Of a stretch of DNA of 64,000 nucleotides, positions 17,445-26,191 are shown one piece after another. The stretch lies in assembly GCF_000226215.1 (NCBI RefSeq), contig NZ_AGFF01000003.1, positions 124,001 to 188,000 on the forward strand, read 5' to 3'. The translations under genes and the position numbers were made by a program. The notes beneath the pieces were generated by a model. That model worked only from the letters and a program-made list of their open reading frames with translations, was not told where the DNA came from and did no database searches. Numbering within the stretch: the first letter of the stretch is position 1; every line of letters begins with the position of its first letter. This DNA is from Dietzia alimentaria 72 (GTDB lineage Bacteria > Actinomycetota > Actinomycetes > Mycobacteriales > Mycobacteriaceae).

Positions 17445-18263
17445 TCACTCCCCGCGTAGCGCCTTCATGCGCTTGTGGGCGCCGGCCACGATGCGGCCGC
17501 GGTTGACGCCGGAGGAGAATTCCACACCCTTCTCGTTGCCCTCGCCGCCGCAGACGTGGACCGGGCCGTTGCCGATGGAGGCCAGCACCTCCTCGGCCAC
17601 CTCATGGGGCTCGCTCACGGTCATGCCGGGCAGGTCCATGTCCAGGCCGGCACGGATCATGGCGGGGGTGCGGGTGACGCCAAGGATGACCTCGACCACG
17701 TCGACGCCGTACTCGCGCATCTCGAGCCACAGGCCTTCCACGAACACGCGGCTGAACGCCTTGGCCGCGGAGTAGATGCTCATGTCGGCGTGGCCGAGGT
17801 AGCCGGCCATGGAGCCCATGACCACGATGCCGCCCTTGCCGCGGGCCTTCAGGCCGGGGCCGAACTGCCGGATGATCTCCATCGGCGAGGTGATGTTGAG
17901 GTCGATGACCTTCTGGACCTGCGCCATGTCGGACTCGACGAACTCGGCGCCGTAGGTGTTGGCGCCGGCGTTGAGGATGACCAGACCGATGTCCAGGCCC
18001 TCACAGACGGCGGCGATGCCCTCGGTCGCGCCCTCTTCGGTGAGGTCCACGGACACCACCCGGCATTCGACGCCTCTGGAGCGCACGGCCTCGGCGGTCT
18101 CCTCGAGCGGGCCGGCCTTGCGGGCGACGAGTACGGACGATACGCCCTGGTCTGCGAGACGGAACGCGATCTCCGCGCCCACTCCCTCGCTTCCGCCCAC
18201 GACAAGGGCCCACGGGCCGTAGGTAGATGGATCGGAAGGCTTCGGATTGACAGGTGTCGACAT
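17445..18263 (-). CDS. Short-chain dehydrogenase/reductase
   Basis: 272 residues from ATG 18263. The cofactor motif is VVGGSEGVGAEIA (a GGSxGxG variant), then LNAGANT, the catalytic serine in GSMAGYLG and YSAAKAF with the Tyr and Lys. An oxidoreductase acting on a hydroxyl or keto group of a lipid or steroid substrate is likely. Its start codon is only 11 bp from that of the divergent third thioesterase. A long in-frame extension upstream is the complement of the thioesterase gene and is not real. Confidence 0.85.
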   Translation of the reverse strand: MSTPVNPKPSDPSTYGPWALVVGGSEGVGAEIAFRLADQGVSSVLVARKAGPLEETAEAVRSRGVECRVVSVDLTEEGATEGIAAVCEGLDIGLVILNAGANTYGAEFVESDMAQVQKVIDLNITSPMEIIRQFGPGLKARGKGGIVVMGSMAGYLGHADMSIYSAAKAFSRVFVEGLWLEMREYGVDVVEVILGVTRTPAMIRAGLDMDLPGMTVSEPHEVAEEVLASIGNGPVHVCGGEGNEKGVEFSSGVNRGRIVAGAHKRMKALRGE

Positions 18264-18274
18264 ATCCTCAGAGT

Positions 18275-19036
18275 ATGACCAAAGAGAGCAAAAGTCCCGG
18301 ATTCGGTGGAGTACCCCTCCCGGGGCTGCGTCCGGGGGAGGATTTCTCCTACGACACTGCCCGGAAATTGCTGGGGGAGTCCTTCGAGCCGATCCCCGTT
18401 CCGGAGATCCCGCCGGCGGACCCGGACCTGGACCGCGCGGTGGCCGAGCTGCGTCGGCTGCGGGAGGCGACGGCGGCGCTGGCGCTCTCGGACGTCGAAT
18501 TAGGCGACGTCGCCGATCGTCTGGCCGAGGTGGCGGACATGCTCGAGCCACGTGTCCCGACCCCGGAGGCGCGGTTGGAGAGCATGTGGAAGGGCGCGGG
18601 CACCCGCCGCTCGAATCCGGTGTCCGGCCCGGAGAATCCGATGGCCCCGCCGGTCGAGTTCTTTGGCTGTGACGACGGTTCGGTGAGGGCCGAGGTGACG
18701 CTGGGGCCCGTGTACCAGGGCCCCCCGGGGTGCGTGCACGGCGGGATGAGTGCGCTGATCATCGACCACATGATGGGTCTGGCCAATCACTGGGGCGGGC
18801 GGTTCGGCATGACCGCCCACTACGAGTTGGACTACCGGTCGCCGACCCCGTTGCTGCAGCCGCTGACGTTCCGCTGCTGGGTGCATGAGGTCGACGGGCG
18901 CAAGACGTGGACGCACGGCACCATCCACGCGGGGGATCGACTGTGCGTGGAGGCCCGGGGTCTGTTCCTGGAGGCCGGCGTGCCGGTGCCGGGGCAGCCG
19001 GGGACCAGTTCGACTATCACCGACGGCAGCCCGTAG
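18275..19036 (+). CDS. PaaI-family (hotdog) thioesterase, copy 3
   Basis: 253 residues from ATG 18275; an in-frame GTG at 18254 lies inside the divergent SDR gene. Same design as copies 1 and 2: an N-terminal helical region (DRAVAELRRLREATAAL), GPENPMAPP, then the active-site stretch VYQGPPGCVHGGMSALIIDHMMG. The residue after the HGG helix is Asp, as in the family. It ends 12 bp before the stop of the TetR gene. Three such paralogues within 3.1 kb suggest duplication for related acyl-CoA substrates. Confidence 0.82.
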   Translation: MTKESKSPGFGGVPLPGLRPGEDFSYDTARKLLGESFEPIPVPEIPPADPDLDRAVAELRRLREATAALALSDVELGDVADRLAEVADMLEPRVPTPEARLESMWKGAGTRRSNPVSGPENPMAPPVEFFGCDDGSVRAEVTLGPVYQGPPGCVHGGMSALIIDHMMGLANHWGGRFGMTAHYELDYRSPTPLLQPLTFRCWVHEVDGRKTWTHGTIHAGDRLCVEARGLFLEAGVPVPGQPGTSSTITDGSP

Positions 19037-19048
19037 GGGTTTCCGACG

Positions 19049-19684
19049 TCAGCCCTGGACCTCGACCTGCACGACCTCCCGAAGATAGGGCGCGATCACG
19101 TCCGTGAGTCCGCTGGCCAGTTGCTCGGGGTCGTCGGGTGGCAGGGAGATGAAGCTGATGCCGATCCGGGCGATGATCGACGCCGCCAGCCGCGCCTGGG
19201 ATTCCTCGATGTGCATCCAGCTGTCGGACAACGCGGGGGTGAGCACCTCGGTGGCGCGTTCGATCAGTGGCCCGGCCTCGGTGGTGATCAGCCGCAGCAG
19301 GTCGGGCTTGATGTCGCCGGTGAGCAGCGCTCGGACCAGCGGGTCGCGGCGACTGGAGAGCAGGAAGCCGTTGATGCCCTCGCGCAGTGCGGTGTCGATC
19401 TGCCCCGGGTTGCGGTTGATGGAGTCGCGGATTTCGCCGGCGAATGTCTCGGACAGCCGAAGCGCGTAGGCCTGCGCCAGGCCCTGCCGATTGCCGAAGG
19501 TGCTGTAGAGGGTCTGTCGGCTCAGTCCGGCGGCGTTCGCCACATCGGACATCGTGACGGCGGACCAGTCACGCGAGACGAGGAGTTCGTGCATGGCGTC
19601 GAACACCGTGCCTCGCAGTGACTGACGCTCCCCCCGGGTCTGGCCGGAGGAGCGTCGGTCACTGGTCGGGACGGAACGGGGCAT
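19049..19684 (-). CDS. alkX: TetR-family regulator, AlkX-like
   Basis: 211 residues. The N-terminal helix-turn-helix is clear (VTMSDVANAAGLSRQTLYSTFGNRQGL), followed by an all-helical ligand-binding domain. It lies 42 bp downstream of the alkB-rubredoxin gene on the same strand. In Dietzia a TetR regulator in this place, AlkX, represses alkW1 and responds to fatty-acid products; that is family knowledge, not shown here. Palindromes in the alkB promoter at 21215-21228 and 21264-21273 are candidate operators. Confidence 0.8.
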   Translation of the reverse strand: MPRSVPTSDRRSSGQTRGERQSLRGTVFDAMHELLVSRDWSAVTMSDVANAAGLSRQTLYSTFGNRQGLAQAYALRLSETFAGEIRDSINRNPGQIDTALREGINGFLLSSRRDPLVRALLTGDIKPDLLRLITTEAGPLIERATEVLTPALSDSWMHIEESQARLAASIIARIGISFISLPPDDPEQLASGLTDVIAPYLREVVQVEVQG

Positions 19685-19726
19685 GGCCTCGATTGTTCCT
19701 GATTGACGCCCCCGTGCGCACCCGGG

Positions 19727-21184
19727 TCACGTCACGGGAAGGAAGTCGACCTTGTCGCGGACACCGCAGTCGGAGCAGCGCCAGGTGTCGGGAATGTCGG
19801 ACCAGGCGGTTCCGGCGGGGAATCCCTCCCGGGGCAGGCCGGCCTCCTCCGAGTAGTGGTTGCCGCAATTGGGGCACATGTACTCGCCGGTGGGGGACGT
19901 CTGGTCGGGGACGATGGCGGTGTCCGCGATGACCTTCTCGGCCACGACGGTGGATCCGGCCGCGGCGTTGTAGCGGATCAGGAAATTGTCCCGCTTGGAC
20001 GGCTGGATGTTGGCGCGGGTGATGTCGCCGTCGTAGTGGGCGAGAACGCGCTTGTCCATGACCCTGCGCCACAGGGGCGGGATATAGGCGAGGACCATCA
20101 TCGACGCGTAGCCCGACGGAAGCTGCGGGGCCTCGTCGAAGGTACGCAGCACCTGGTAGCGACGCATCGGATTGGCGTGATGGTCCGAGTGGCGCTGTAG
20201 GTGGTACAGGAAGATGTTGGACACCAGGTGGTCGGAGTTCCACGAGTGTTCCGGGCGGCAGCGCTGGTAGCGCCCGGCGGAGGTCTTCTGCCGGAGCAGT
20301 CCGTAGTGCTCGAGATAGTTGACCACCTCCAGCAGGGAGAAGCCGAAGATCGCCTGGACGATCAGCCACGGGGCCACCTGCCAGCCGAAGATCGCGATCA
20401 GCGCTCCGAACAGCACGATGGTCATGAGCCAGGCGTTGAGGTTGTCGTTGCGCGGTGTCCACGGACTCTTGCCCTGTCGGGCCAGACGCTCCTTCTCGAG
20501 CGACCACGCCGAGCGCACCGAGCCCCACACGCTTCGGGGCAGGAACGCCCAGAACGATTCGCCGAGGCGTGAGCTGGCGGGATCCTCCGGGGTGGCGACG
20601 CGCGCGTGGTGGCCGCGGTTGTGCTCGATGAAGAAGTGGCCGTAGCCGGTGGTGGCCAGGGCGACCTTGGACAGCCACTTCTCGCTGCCGGCGATCTTGT
20701 GGCCGAGCTCGTGGGCGGTGTTGATGCCGATGCCGCCGGTGATCGCGACGGTCCAGGCCACGCCGATTGAGGCCGCGATGCCGAGCCCGCCGTCGTACCC
20801 GAGCCAGGAAAGGTCGTCAGCGGACCACAGGTAGCAGGCGAGGACGAGCGCTCCGTACTGCAGCGGAATGTACAGATAGGTGCACCAGCGGTAGAACGGG
20901 TCGGCCTCCAGCCGGTCCATCACCTCGTCGGGCGGGTTCTCGCCGTCTACCCCGGTTCTGTAGTCACCGAACGGCACCGCCACGTAGACGAGGAACGGCA
21001 GCAGGTACCACGCGATGGTCGCGGGGACGCTCCAGCCGAGGGCGTTGAAGCCCGCCACCACGGGCAGTGAGAGGAACAGCCCGGCGGCCGGGACGAGGCC
21101 GAGCAGCCAGAGGTAGCGCTTGGCGTCGTTCCAGGCGTGCGGCTGGACGTCGGTATCACTGCTGATGTACTCGGTGCTGGACAT
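19727..21184 (-). CDS. alkW1: Alkane 1-monooxygenase (AlkB) with fused C-terminal rubredoxin
   Basis: 485 residues from ATG 21184 (AAAGGG about 8 nt upstream). Six hydrophobic segments and the four AlkB histidine clusters are present: HELGHK (158-163), EHNRGHH (187-193), NYLEHYG (289-295) and LQRHSDHH (329-336). After a short linker, residues 435-482 form a rubredoxin with CPNC and CSDC iron ligands. The enzyme hydroxylates n-alkanes at the terminal carbon in the membrane, receiving electrons from its own rubredoxin domain. The fusion is characteristic of Dietzia and some relatives. No rubredoxin reductase gene is in the window. Confidence 0.95.
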   Translation of the reverse strand: MSSTEYISSDTDVQPHAWNDAKRYLWLLGLVPAAGLFLSLPVVAGFNALGWSVPATIAWYLLPFLVYVAVPFGDYRTGVDGENPPDEVMDRLEADPFYRWCTYLYIPLQYGALVLACYLWSADDLSWLGYDGGLGIAASIGVAWTVAITGGIGINTAHELGHKIAGSEKWLSKVALATTGYGHFFIEHNRGHHARVATPEDPASSRLGESFWAFLPRSVWGSVRSAWSLEKERLARQGKSPWTPRNDNLNAWLMTIVLFGALIAIFGWQVAPWLIVQAIFGFSLLEVVNYLEHYGLLRQKTSAGRYQRCRPEHSWNSDHLVSNIFLYHLQRHSDHHANPMRRYQVLRTFDEAPQLPSGYASMMVLAYIPPLWRRVMDKRVLAHYDGDITRANIQPSKRDNFLIRYNAAAGSTVVAEKVIADTAIVPDQTSPTGEYMCPNCGNHYSEEAGLPREGFPAGTAWSDIPDTWRCSDCGVRDKVDFLPVT

Positions 21185-21214
21185 CGCATGGCCCTTTCGA
21201 AAAGCAAGACGAAT

Positions 21215-21228
21215 GTGGCATACGCCAC
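21215..21228. promoter_or_regulatory. Inverted repeat in alkB leader (candidate operator)
   Basis: GTGGC-ATAC-GCCAC lies between the predicted transcription start and the alkB ribosome-binding site. The flanking A/T bases extend the symmetry partly. It is a plausible site for the TetR-type AlkX repressor. Confidence 0.45.
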
Positions 21229-21240
21229 TTCCTTGACTCA

Positions 21241-21269
21241 AGAATAGACAAAAGGCACGGATCTGTCTA
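21241..21269 (-). promoter_or_regulatory. Predicted alkB promoter with overlapping palindrome
   Basis: On the minus strand TAGACA (21264-21269) and TATTCT (21241-21246) are separated by exactly 17 bp. A perfect palindrome, TGTCTAGACA (21264-21273), covers the -35 element. The half-site TAGACAAA recurs 23 bp away at 21245-21252. This arrangement suits repression by a dimeric regulator such as AlkX. Confidence 0.6.
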
Positions 21270-21428
21270 GACAAAGCAAGATAATTTGTCCATCGACGGT
21301 AGTGCGACAACGACGACGAGACCCGCTACCACCGAGCCGGTCCGGAATAGCCGAGGCCTTTGCCGGGTTGTACCCACAGGCAGTCGGGAACCCGTCTCCG
21401 ACGCGTGAGGAGTGTGGCGGAAGTGACG

Positions 21429-23294
21429 ATGCAACAGGCCGCCATGCGAACACTGATGCGGGCCGAGAGCAACAACATCAAGCTCGACCGGAGTGTGTTC
21501 ACCCGCGAGAACTTCCGCCGGATCGGGATCTTCGCTCGCCCCCACACCCGGTTGATCGTGGTGTTCCTCATCCTCTCGGTATTCAGCGCGACTCTCGCGG
21601 TGGTCACCCCGCTGCTGGCCGGTCGGGTGGTCACCGCGATCGTCGAGTCGCAAGCGGTGCGCGTGGTCGCGATGCTCGCGGCGGCGATCGCCGTGATCGG
21701 GGTGGTCGAGGCCATCACCAACGTCTTCTCGCGCCTGTGGTCCGCACGGATCGGTGAGGGGCTGATCCTCGACCTGCGTCGGACGGTGTTCGACCATGTC
21801 CAGACCATGCCGGTGGCATTCTTCATGCGCACCCGGACCGGTGCGCTGGTCAGTCGCCTGAACAACGACGTGATGGGCGCCCAGCGCGCATTCTCCGACA
21901 CCCTGTCCGGCGTCGTGTCGAACCTGGTGCAGCTGGTTCTCACGCTCATCGTGATGGCGGGCATCAACTGGCAGCTCACGGTCTTGTCCGTACTGTTGTT
22001 GCCGATCTTCCTACTTCCGGCCCGCTACGTTGGCAGGCGCCTGGCCAAGCTCCGGCGCGAGGCCTCGGACCTCAACGCGTCGATGAACGACCAGATGACC
22101 GAGCGGTTCAACGCCGGCGGCGCCACCCTGGTCAAGCTCTTCGGTCGCCCCGCCGCCGAGTCGGCGGAGTTCGCCGCCCGGGCCGGCCGGGTCCGCGGGA
22201 TCGGCGTGCGCACCGCACTGCTGATGAGCGTGTTCATGAACTCGCTGACCCTCGTTTCGACCCTCGCGCTGGCGCTGGTCTACGGCCTCGGCGGCTGGTT
22301 CGCCCTCAACGGCGGAATGGACGCCGGCTCTGTGGTGGCCCTGGCCCTCCTGCTCACCCGCCTCTACGGGCCACTCACGTCACTGGCCAACGCACCGATG
22401 GACGTGGTCACCGCCATCGTCAGCTTCGAGCGCGTCTTTGAGGTCCTGGATCTCAAGCCACTGCTGGCGGACGCACCCGACGCCGTCGACGTCCCCGCCG
22501 GACCCGCGACCATCGAGTTCGACAACGTGCACTTCTCCTACCCCTCCGCCGACAAGGTCTCGCTGGCCTCCCTCGAGGAGGTGGCGGTCCTGGACGCTCG
22601 CGGCGGACAGGAGGTGCTCCACGGGATCTCGTTCCGCGCCGAGCCGGGCCAGATGATCGCTCTCGTCGGCTCGTCGGGTGCCGGAAAATCCACCATCGCC
22701 TCTCTGCTGCCGCGTCTCTACGACGTCGACTCCGGTGCGGTCCGGGTGGCCGGACTCGACGTGCGAGAGGTTACGTCGTCGTCGTTGCGTCGCACGGTCG
22801 GCATGGTGACGCAGGACGGGCACCTCTTCCACGACACGGTGCGCTCCAACCTCACCTTCGCGCGGCCGGAGGTCGACGATGAAGCCGTGTGGGACGCACT
22901 GCGGCGCGCACGACTCGAGAGCCTGGTGCGGGAGCTGCCCGATGGGCTCGACACCGTGATCGGCGACCGTGGCTACCGACTCTCAGGGGGCGAGCGCCAG
23001 CGGCTCACCATCGCGCGACTGCTCATCGCTGCCCCGTCGGTCGTGGTGCTGGACGAGGCGACGAGCGCCCTCGACTCCACCAACGAGTCGGCGGTGCAGG
23101 AGGCTCTCTCCGAGGCGATGTCGCACCGTACCTCGCTGGTCATCGCGCACCGACTCTCCACCGTGCGGGCGGCCGACAGGATCCTGGTTCTGGAGGCCGG
23201 CACGGTCGTCGAGTCGGGCACGCACGCCGAACTGCTCGCCGCCGGCGGTCGCTACACGGAGCTGTACGAAACCCAGTTCGCCGACCAGGAGTGA
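21429..23294 (+). CDS. ABC exporter, fused transmembrane and ATPase domains
   Basis: About 621 residues. Six membrane helices occupy residues 50-320, followed by a nucleotide-binding domain with Walker A GSSGAGKST, signature LSGGERQR, Walker B VVVLDEATSAL and H-loop AHRLST. This is a half-transporter of the lipid/multidrug exporter type, working as a homo- or heterodimer. The start is uncertain: ATG 21429 and GTGs at 21423, 21414 and 21405 are all near a GAGGAG. It is divergent from alkB across about 245 bp; export of a hydrophobic compound is possible but not shown. Confidence 0.9.
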   Translation: MQQAAMRTLMRAESNNIKLDRSVFTRENFRRIGIFARPHTRLIVVFLILSVFSATLAVVTPLLAGRVVTAIVESQAVRVVAMLAAAIAVIGVVEAITNVFSRLWSARIGEGLILDLRRTVFDHVQTMPVAFFMRTRTGALVSRLNNDVMGAQRAFSDTLSGVVSNLVQLVLTLIVMAGINWQLTVLSVLLLPIFLLPARYVGRRLAKLRREASDLNASMNDQMTERFNAGGATLVKLFGRPAAESAEFAARAGRVRGIGVRTALLMSVFMNSLTLVSTLALALVYGLGGWFALNGGMDAGSVVALALLLTRLYGPLTSLANAPMDVVTAIVSFERVFEVLDLKPLLADAPDAVDVPAGPATIEFDNVHFSYPSADKVSLASLEEVAVLDARGGQEVLHGISFRAEPGQMIALVGSSGAGKSTIASLLPRLYDVDSGAVRVAGLDVREVTSSSLRRTVGMVTQDGHLFHDTVRSNLTFARPEVDDEAVWDALRRARLESLVRELPDGLDTVIGDRGYRLSGGERQRLTIARLLIAAPSVVVLDEATSALDSTNESAVQEALSEAMSHRTSLVIAHRLSTVRAADRILVLEAGTVVESGTHAELLAAGGRYTELYETQFADQE

Positions 23295-23328
23295 CGTCGG
23301 GCTCGATGCGCCGGCGGCGAGCCGGAAC

Positions 23329-24258
23329 TCAGCTTTCGAGGTGCAGCCCCAGCTCACGCGCGGCGAGTGCGGCGTACTTGGAGGTCTGCTCGAAGGCGCT
23401 CTCGAGGGGCTGGGCGTCGGTGAGGTCGGCGATCTCGTTCCACCGTTCGGCCACGACCTCGGGGGTGCGGGCCTCGTCTGGGAGATAGACGCCGCGACTC
23501 TCGACCATCTGGGACACGGCAAAGACGCCGGCACCGGCGCCGAGAATGGTCTTGGTCGGAGCATTCTCGGAGACCATGAACAGCACACCGGGGGCGATGG
23601 TTTCGGGACCCATGACGTCGAGAACCTGCTGCGGAAGCAGGTCCTCGGTCATCCGGGTGGCCGCGGTGGGCGCGATCGCGTTGACCTTGATGTCTTTCCT
23701 GGCGCCTTCGATGGCCAGGACGTTCATCAGGCCCGCGAGGCCGGACTTGGCGGAGGCGTAGTTGGACTGTCCGAAGTTGCCATAGATGCCGGACGTGGAC
23801 GTGGTCATGAGGATGCGGCCGTAGCCGGCGTCGGCCATGTGCGGCCAGACGGCTTTGGTGCAGTTGACCGAGCCCATGAGGTGCACCTCGAGGACCTTGC
23901 GGAAGTCGTCGGTGCTCATCTTGGCGAACGACTTGTCGCGCAGGATGCCCGCGTTGTTGATGAGGACGTCGATGCGGCCCCACTTCTCGATAACCGAGCC
24001 GACCAGGGCGTCGACCGCCGACTCGTCGGTGATGTCGTGGCCGTCGACCATCGCCTCGCCGCCGGCCGCGACGATCTCGTCCACCACGAGCTGGGCGGCG
24101 GAGGCGGTGCCACCCTCACCGTGGACGTCGCCACCAAGATCGTTGACGACCACCTTGGCGCCCCGCTCGGCCAACGCGAGGGCGTAGGCGCGGCCGAGGC
24201 CACCACCGGCACCGGTGATGATGGCGACGCGGTCGGTGAAGTCGATGTGCTGTGTCAT
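23329..24258 (-). CDS. SDR of the MFE-2 (3R)-hydroxyacyl-CoA dehydrogenase type
   Basis: 309 residues. TGAGGGLGRAYALALAERGA is the NAD-binding motif, NDLGG marks the multifunctional-enzyme-2 subgroup, then NNAGILRDKSF, serine in TTSTSGIYG and YASAKSG with the catalytic Tyr and Lys. This subgroup oxidises (3R)-hydroxyacyl-CoA in fatty-acid or sterol side-chain beta-oxidation. A partner enoyl-CoA hydratase is not nearby. It could be co-transcribed with the TrpB2 gene, 54 bp upstream. Confidence 0.85.
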   Translation of the reverse strand: MTQHIDFTDRVAIITGAGGGLGRAYALALAERGAKVVVNDLGGDVHGEGGTASAAQLVVDEIVAAGGEAMVDGHDITDESAVDALVGSVIEKWGRIDVLINNAGILRDKSFAKMSTDDFRKVLEVHLMGSVNCTKAVWPHMADAGYGRILMTTSTSGIYGNFGQSNYASAKSGLAGLMNVLAIEGARKDIKVNAIAPTAATRMTEDLLPQQVLDVMGPETIAPGVLFMVSENAPTKTILGAGAGVFAVSQMVESRGVYLPDEARTPEVVAERWNEIADLTDAQPLESAFEQTSKYAALAARELGLHLES

Positions 24259-24312
24259 GTGAACTCCTGTGATCGGGGGATGATCTGAGCGGAATCGGGT
24301 ATCGGAGGGTGG

Positions 24313-25635
24313 TCAGCCCAGCTCTCCGCGTACGTAGGACTCGTACGCCGGCAGATCCAGGAAGCCGTGACCGGAGAGTCCGATGACGATCGACGGGCCC
24401 GTTCCGGGCTCTCCTGTGTGCTTGCGGGCTTCGATGAAGGCGCCCGCCAGGGCGTGGTTCGACTCCGGGGCAGGAACGATGCCCTCGGCCTTGGCAAACT
24501 CGACGCCGGCGGCGAACGCGACGTTCTGCTCCACGGCCATCGAGTCGATCATTCCGAGGTGCTTGACGTGGCTGACCAGCGGCGCCATGCCGTGGTAGCG
24601 CAGGCCGCCGGAGTGGATGGGGTCCGGGACGAAGTCCTGGCCGAGGGTGTACATCTTCATCAGCGGTGTCAGCCCGGCCACGTCGCCGTGGTCGTAACGG
24701 AACTCGCCCTCGGTCATCGACGGGCACGCGGTGGGCTCCACCGCCATGATCGAGGTCTGCGCGCCGGCCAGGTTCTCGCGGATGAACGGGAAGGCCAGCC
24801 CCGCCAGGTTGGAGCCGCCGCCGGCGCACCCGAACACGAAATCGGGAGCACCCTCGCCGAACATCGCGAGCTGCTTGATGGCTTCCTCGCCGATCACGGT
24901 CTGGTGCAGGCACACGTGGTTGAGGACCGAGCCGAGTGAGTAGCGGGCCTCGGGGTCACCGGCAGCCACCTCGACGGCCTCGGACACGGCCATGCCGAGC
25001 GACCCCGGGGTGTCGGGGTCCTTGGCGAGGAACGAGCGGCCGGCCTCGGTGAGGTCGGACGGACTCGGGTGGACCGAGGCTCCGAAGGTCTCCATGAGCA
25101 TCCGCCGGTACGGCTTGGACTCGAAGGAGGCCTTGACCTGCCACACCTCGACCTCGATGCCGAATGCCTGCCCGGCGAACGCGAGCGAGGCGCCCCATTG
25201 GCCGGCACCGGTCTCGGTGGTGAGCTTGGTGATGCCCTCGGCGGCGTTGTAGTACGCCTGCGCCACTGCGGTGTTGGGCTTGTGCGAGCCGACGGGGCTC
25301 GTGCCCTCGTACTTGTAGTAGATCCGCGCGGAGGTGCCGAGCGACTTCTCGAGGCGGCGGGCCCGGATCAGTGGGGCCGGGCGCCACAGGCGGTAGATCT
25401 CCTGGACCTCCTCCGGGATCGCCACGTAGCGCTCCTGGGTCACCTCCTGCTCGATGAGGGCCATGGGGAACAGCGGTGCCAGGTCCTCGGGCCCGAGGGG
25501 CTCCTTGGTGCCCGGATGCAGGTGCGGCGCCATCGGCTCGGGCAGGTCAGCCTGGATGTTGTACCAGTGCGTGGGCATTTCGCTCTCGGGGAGCAGAGCT
25601 TTGACCAGCGAGTCGGAGGGGGCGTCAGACGTCAT
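24313..25635 (-). CDS. trpB2: TrpB2-type tryptophan synthase beta-like PLP enzyme
   Basis: 440 residues, longer than TrpB1, with the extra N-terminal segment of the TrpB2 class ([20 protein letters not shown]). The PLP lysine is in [14 protein letters not shown], and the phosphate loop is [11 protein letters not shown]. TrpB2 condenses indole and serine, or acts as a serine deaminase or salvage enzyme, without a TrpA partner. No trpA, trpC or other trp genes are nearby. The lone position suggests indole salvage or another beta-replacement reaction. Confidence 0.88.
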   Translation of the reverse strand: MTSDAPSDSLVKALLPESEMPTHWYNIQADLPEPMAPHLHPGTKEPLGPEDLAPLFPMALIEQEVTQERYVAIPEEVQEIYRLWRPAPLIRARRLEKSLGTSARIYYKYEGTSPVGSHKPNTAVAQAYYNAAEGITKLTTETGAGQWGASLAFAGQAFGIEVEVWQVKASFESKPYRRMLMETFGASVHPSPSDLTEAGRSFLAKDPDTPGSLGMAVSEAVEVAAGDPEARYSLGSVLNHVCLHQTVIGEEAIKQLAMFGEGAPDFVFGCAGGGSNLAGLAFPFIRENLAGAQTSIMAVEPTACPSMTEGEFRYDHGDVAGLTPLMKMYTLGQDFVPDPIHSGGLRYHGMAPLVSHVKHLGMIDSMAVEQNVAFAAGVEFAKAEGIVPAPESNHALAGAFIEARKHTGEPGTGPSIVIGLSGHGFLDLPAYESYVRGELG

Positions 25636-25678
25636 GTGTGGGTCCTCGGATGGAGTGGGAGGGGTGGTGAGCTGTATC

Positions 25679-26191
25679 TCATCCTAGGAGGTCGCGACGC
25701 ATCGGCAGGTGGGGGATCCGACCGTCGAGGTAATCGGGCCCGGAGCGGAGGAATCCGAACTGCTCGTACCACTGCTCGAGGTACGCCTGGGCGCCGATCT
25801 CGACCGGCCTGTCACCGCACCTGTCGAGCGCGTACCGGATCAATCCGGAGGCGATCCCGCGCCCCCGCCAACCGGGCGACGTGCACACGCGGCCGATGTG
25901 CATGACCCCGGCGGGTTCGTCGGAGCCGAATATCCGCAGGGTCGCCACCAACTCGTTCCCGCCCGGCACCCCGGATCCCTCGTCGATGCGAGGTATCCAG
26001 GCCAGTACGTGGGTGGTGCCGGGGTCGGCGTCCACGTGATCGATCTCGGCGTACGGGCACTCCTGTTCGTGCACAAAGACGTCCACGCGCAGCTTGTACA
26101 GCGCGTGGACGTCCAGTGGGCCCAGCCCGGACAGGGGAGACGCGACGATCCTCGGCTCGGCGCCGACGCGTGCCGTGTACGGGAGACTCAC
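25679..26191 (-). CDS. GNAT acetyltransferase, ElaA-like
   Basis: 170 residues from GTG 26191, overlapping the upstream stop as [26 protein letters not shown] is the ElaA-type opening, and [17 protein letters not shown] is the acetyl-CoA pyrophosphate loop (RxGxGxA type). The acceptor is unknown. It is probably co-transcribed with the membrane protein gene just upstream. Confidence 0.82.
   Translation of the reverse strand: MSLPYTARVGAEPRIVASPLSGLGPLDVHALYKLRVDVFVHEQECPYAEIDHVDADPGTTHVLAWIPRIDEGSGVPGGNELVATLRIFGSDEPAGVMHIGRVCTSPGWRGRGIASGLIRYALDRCGDRPVEIGAQAYLEQWYEQFGFLRSGPDYLDGRIPHLPMRRDLLG

Noticed and set aside
23298-23325. GGCTCG/CGAGCC hairpin between the ABC exporter and SDR genes
   Set aside because: Only six paired bases and no T-run; too weak to call a terminator.
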